Positions 5,387-7,814 of a stretch of 7,814 bases of DNA are shown one piece after another. Position 1 is the stretch's first letter. The number at the start of each line of letters is the position of its first letter. The notes below the pieces were generated by a model. That model was not told the origin of the DNA and did not search any database. It saw nothing but the letters and a program-made list of their open reading frames with translations. The position numbers and the translations under genes are program-made. The stretch is from positions 1 through 7,814 of the forward strand of contig CALZKX010000271.1 in the NCBI GenBank assembly GCA_945788155.1, given 5' to 3'. The stretch comes from an uncultured Flavobacteriaceae bacterium. GTDB lineage: Bacteria > Bacteroidota > Bacteroidia > Flavobacteriales > Flavobacteriaceae.

Positions 5387-7267
5387 ATGTTCAGGCAAGA
5401 CCAGGAGATTTTTAATATTCTTTTAGAAACAATTTCTCAAGGTGTCATTATTGTTGACAGTCACCAGGTGATAATGGAGGTCAATAAATCGGCTGAGAAA
5501 ATGTTTGGGCACCTTAAAAAAAACCTAATAGGCCAGTCTATAAGTATTCTTATCCCAAAAGAGTATCATGCAAATCATGCGTCGCATTTTAATGGTTTTA
5601 TAAAGAAAGGTAAACGTCGAAAAATGACAGACGACACCATGGACATTTTTGGTGTCAAAAAAGATGGGGACATTTTCCCCATAAAAATTGAGCTAAACCC
5701 TTTTACGGTATATAACAAACAATATATAATGGCTATAATGAATGATCTTACTGAAAAAAAGAAGATCAAGAAAAAGCTCATGTTAAAAAATAAAGCACTA
5801 AAATCTGCTAGCAATGGCATTGTTATAACCGATACTTTAAAGCCCGACAACCCAATTGTATATTTTAACCCAGCTTTTAAAAAACTAACTGGTTATACCA
5901 AAGAGGAAATATTACATAAAAATTGTAGATTTTTACAAAGAGACGATAGGCAACAGGAAGCCATAAGCAAACTTAAAGATGCTATTAACAAAGGAGAGAG
6001 TTGTCGAGCAACCCTTAGAAATTATAAAAAAGATGGCACCCTTTTTTGGAATGAATTACACATAACACCTATAACCAACAGTAAAGGAATTGTCACAAAT
6101 TATATTGGGATATTAAACGATATTACAAATAAAAAAATAATTGAAGATGAGAAAAATCATCTAGCTACTATTTTTGATGAGTCTCTAAATGAAATTCATG
6201 TTTTTGATGCCAAAACATTAAAATTTATTAATGTTAATTATGGAGCGCAAAAGAGTCTTGGCTATACTTTGGATGAATTTATAAATATGACACCAATAGA
6301 TATAACTCCATTTAAGGATGAAGCTGAGCTTAGAGAAACCATTGATGTTTTACAAAATGAAAATATTGAAAAATTAGAGATCGAAACAGTTCATTATAGA
6401 AAAGATGGCACGCAATACCCAGTAAAAACGCATTTACAATTATCAAAACTAGGCGAAAGAGATGTTTTTGTTGCCATTATTTTAGATATCACTGAACAAA
6501 AAAACCATACTAAAAAGTTAGAAGAAACTGTTGCAAAAAGCACCGAAGAGCTAAAAGTAGCATTGGCTGCAGAGAAAGAACTCAACGAGTTAAAAACTAA
6601 ATTCTTGTCTTTAGTGTCACATGAGTTTAAAACACCATTAAGCGGTATATTAACATCAACCATGCTGCTCAGTAAATATAAATCTAACGACCAGCAAGAC
6701 AAACGAGACAAACATATTAAAACCATCACCAATGAGGTACAATACCTCAACAATATACTAACCGATTTTTTATCTGTTGAAAGATTGGATAAAGGAAAAT
6801 ATAATTATAAATTCAATACATTTAAAGTAAGTAAGGTTGTTAACGAAGTAATATACAATGCAAACATGCTACTAAAAGAAGGACAACAAATTAATTACCC
6901 AGATAATATTGATGAGCTTTCGCTACATCAAGACGAAAAAATCATTGAACTTGCATTATCCAATTTAGTGCATAATGCTATAAAGTATTCCGAAGAAAAT
7001 TCTGTTATAGAAATTGATGTTACACAAACAAAAGAATCTACGGTTTTTAAAGTAAAAGACAATGGTATTGGCATTCCTTTAAAAGATCAAAAAAACATAT
7101 TCAATCGCTATTTTAGAGCAGAAAATGCCTTATTGAACCAAGGTACAGGTATTGGGTTGAATATTGCTAAAGACCATATTATGAATTTAAAAGGTGAAAT
7201 TTATTTTGAAAGCACAGAGCACAAAGGATCAATTTTCACTATAGAAATACCAAATACAGCAGAATAA
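5387..7267 (+). CDS. soluble PAS-LOV-PAS sensor histidine kinase
   Basis: This is a cytoplasmic histidine kinase of 626 residues with no membrane segment, so it senses an internal or diffusible signal such as light, redox or gas. Three PAS domains come first: PAS1 about 8-123, PAS2 about 138-248, PAS3 about 258-370. A short coiled coil (about 372-402) leads to the kinase core. The H-box is SHEFKTPLSGI with phospho-acceptor His412, the N-box NLVHNAIKYS has Asn530, G1 is DNGIGIP (558-564) and G2 is GTGIGL (586-591); all are intact. PAS2 is LOV-like: NCRFLQ at 179-184 with Cys180, Asn212 (RNYKKDG) and Asn222 (FWNEL), spaced exactly as Cys450, Asn482 and Asn492 of oat phototropin LOV2. Two positions differ: the Gly of GxNCRFLQ is His177, and the flavin-N5 Gln is Leu243 (GILNDIT). 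PAS1 has a FixL-like wording but no strong case for heme. Its stop overlaps the start of the response regulator (TAATG), so the two form a cognate pair. Confidence 0.95.
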   Translation: MFRQDQEIFNILLETISQGVIIVDSHQVIMEVNKSAEKMFGHLKKNLIGQSISILIPKEYHANHASHFNGFIKKGKRRKMTDDTMDIFGVKKDGDIFPIKIELNPFTVYNKQYIMAIMNDLTEKKKIKKKLMLKNKALKSASNGIVITDTLKPDNPIVYFNPAFKKLTGYTKEEILHKNCRFLQRDDRQQEAISKLKDAINKGESCRATLRNYKKDGTLFWNELHITPITNSKGIVTNYIGILNDITNKKIIEDEKNHLATIFDESLNEIHVFDAKTLKFINVNYGAQKSLGYTLDEFINMTPIDITPFKDEAELRETIDVLQNENIEKLEIETVHYRKDGTQYPVKTHLQLSKLGERDVFVAIILDITEQKNHTKKLEETVAKSTEELKVALAAEKELNELKTKFLSLVSHEFKTPLSGILTSTMLLSKYKSNDQQDKRDKHIKTITNEVQYLNNILTDFLSVERLDKGKYNYKFNTFKVSKVVNEVIYNANMLLKEGQQINYPDNIDELSLHQDEKIIELALSNLVHNAIKYSEENSVIEIDVTQTKESTVFKVKDNGIGIPLKDQKNIFNRYFRAENALLNQGTGIGLNIAKDHIMNLKGEIYFESTEHKGSIFTIEIPNTAE

Positions 7268-7814
7268 TGATAACCATATTATTAATTGAAGACGATACAG
7301 TTTTAAGAGAGAACACTGCCGAGTTATTAGAGCTTTCAAATTATAATGTCATTAGAGCTTCTAATGGAAAATTAGGTGTCGAAAAAGCAAAACATGCTAT
7401 ACCAGATGTTATTATATGCGATATCATGATGCCAAAATTAGATGGCTATGCTGTGCTGGAAGCACTATCTAAAAACAGCAACACAAAATACATTCCATTC
7501 ATTTTTCTATCTGCAAAAACCGAGCGCCAAGATATTAGAAAGGGCATGAATTTAGGTGCCGACGACTATATTACAAAGCCCTTTAGCGAAGATGACCTAA
7601 TTAGTGCCATTGAGAGCCGTTTGGCAAAAACAGCCATATTAAAAGACGAACGGGATAGAAGCCAAAGTGATACTGAAACTGATGAATATGAAATTAAAAC
7701 ATTAAACGACTTTAAAAATTATATCTATGATAATGGCGAGGTATTTAAGTATCAAAAAGATGAAATAATTTATAATGAAGGAGATCACTCCAATTATATT
7801 TATTTAATAAGCAA
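7267..7814 (+). CDS. response regulator, receiver fused to CRP-like cyclic-nucleotide-binding domain (partial)
   Basis: This is the cognate regulator of the PAS-LOV kinase, open at the window end after 182 codons. The receiver domain (about 1-122) has the acidic pair Asp9-Asp10, phospho-acceptor Asp52 in CDIMMPKLDG, Ser82 in LSAK and the invariant Lys104 in TKPF. After a charged linker (about 123-143) comes FKYQKDEIIYNEGDHSNYIYLI (split about 161-182). This reads as the first strands of a CRP/FNR-type cyclic-nucleotide-binding fold (compare the family's usual KGEIIFxEGDxxxYLY pattern). A C-terminal helix-turn-helix is therefore expected beyond the window but is not seen. The ATG overlaps the kinase stop by one base, implying coupled translation. 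If the HTH is present the protein would be a phosphorylation-controlled CRP/FNR-type activator, matching the TGAT-N4-ATCA sites upstream of the divergent operons. An alternative is a c-di- or cNMP-sensing regulator without DNA binding. Confidence 0.9.
   Translation, partial: MITILLIEDDTVLRENTAELLELSNYNVIRASNGKLGVEKAKHAIPDVIICDIMMPKLDGYAVLEALSKNSNTKYIPFIFLSAKTERQDIRKGMNLGADDYITKPFSEDDLISAIESRLAKTAILKDERDRSQSDTETDEYEIKTLNDFKNYIYDNGEVFKYQKDEIIYNEGDHSNYIYLIS

Noticed and set aside
5560..5600. FixL-like wording in PAS1 (LIPKEYHANH), with His64 at about the place of the FixL heme ligand
   Set aside because: The same His-containing pattern is widespread in PAS domains that do not bind heme, and other FixL heme-pocket residues could not be recognised, so a gas-sensing claim is not supported.

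Overview
The window is A+T-rich and looks like a chromosomal piece of a Bacteroidota genome, most likely a flavobacterium. Pointers are the protein style, a lipoprotein signal ending in a Ser-Cys-Ser-Lys stretch, the near absence of Shine-Dalgarno sequences, and Bacteroidota-type -7 promoter boxes (TAnnTTTG). No RNA gene, insertion sequence, CRISPR array or prophage gene was seen. Genes are packed tightly, and the only gaps of note are 84 nt (4434-4517) and 158 nt (5229-5386).

Layout. Seven minus-strand genes fill 1-5228. Read in their own direction they are a TerB-like helical protein (5228-4818), a thioredoxin with a CEPC active site (4814-4518), a WG-repeat secreted protein (4433-3819), an M50 site-2 protease with two CBS domains (3807-2722), a periplasmic-adaptor lipoprotein of the HlyD/MacA type (2719-1640), a MacB/LolC-type permease (1640-378) and its ABC ATPase, cut by the window edge (376-1). 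Spacings of 3, 11, 2, -1 and 1 nt, with one 84-nt gap, suggest two consecutive operons: TerB-thioredoxin, and WG-protease-transporter. Divergent on the plus strand are a soluble multi-PAS histidine kinase (5387-7267) and, overlapping its stop codon, a response regulator (7267 onward, cut by the window edge) whose receiver runs into a cyclic-nucleotide-binding/CRP-like domain.

How the parts may work together. The second PAS domain of the kinase is a LOV-type flavin domain: photoactive Cys180 and both flavin-contacting Asn residues are at exact LOV spacing, but the conserved signalling Gln is Leu243. The partner regulator appears to be a receiver-CRP/FNR fusion. Each of the two minus-strand operons is preceded by a CRP/FNR-like dyad, TGAT-N4-ATCA (4492-4503 and 5281-5292). 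Each dyad is followed, after exactly 23 nt, by a -7 box (TATTTTTG or TATTTTTA). This is the geometry of an activator bound near -41. The inference is that the LOV kinase and its CRP-type regulator drive the neighbouring envelope/redox stress operons and perhaps themselves. That would be a compact light- or redox-responsive regulon; the DNA evidence is direct, the wiring is a hypothesis.
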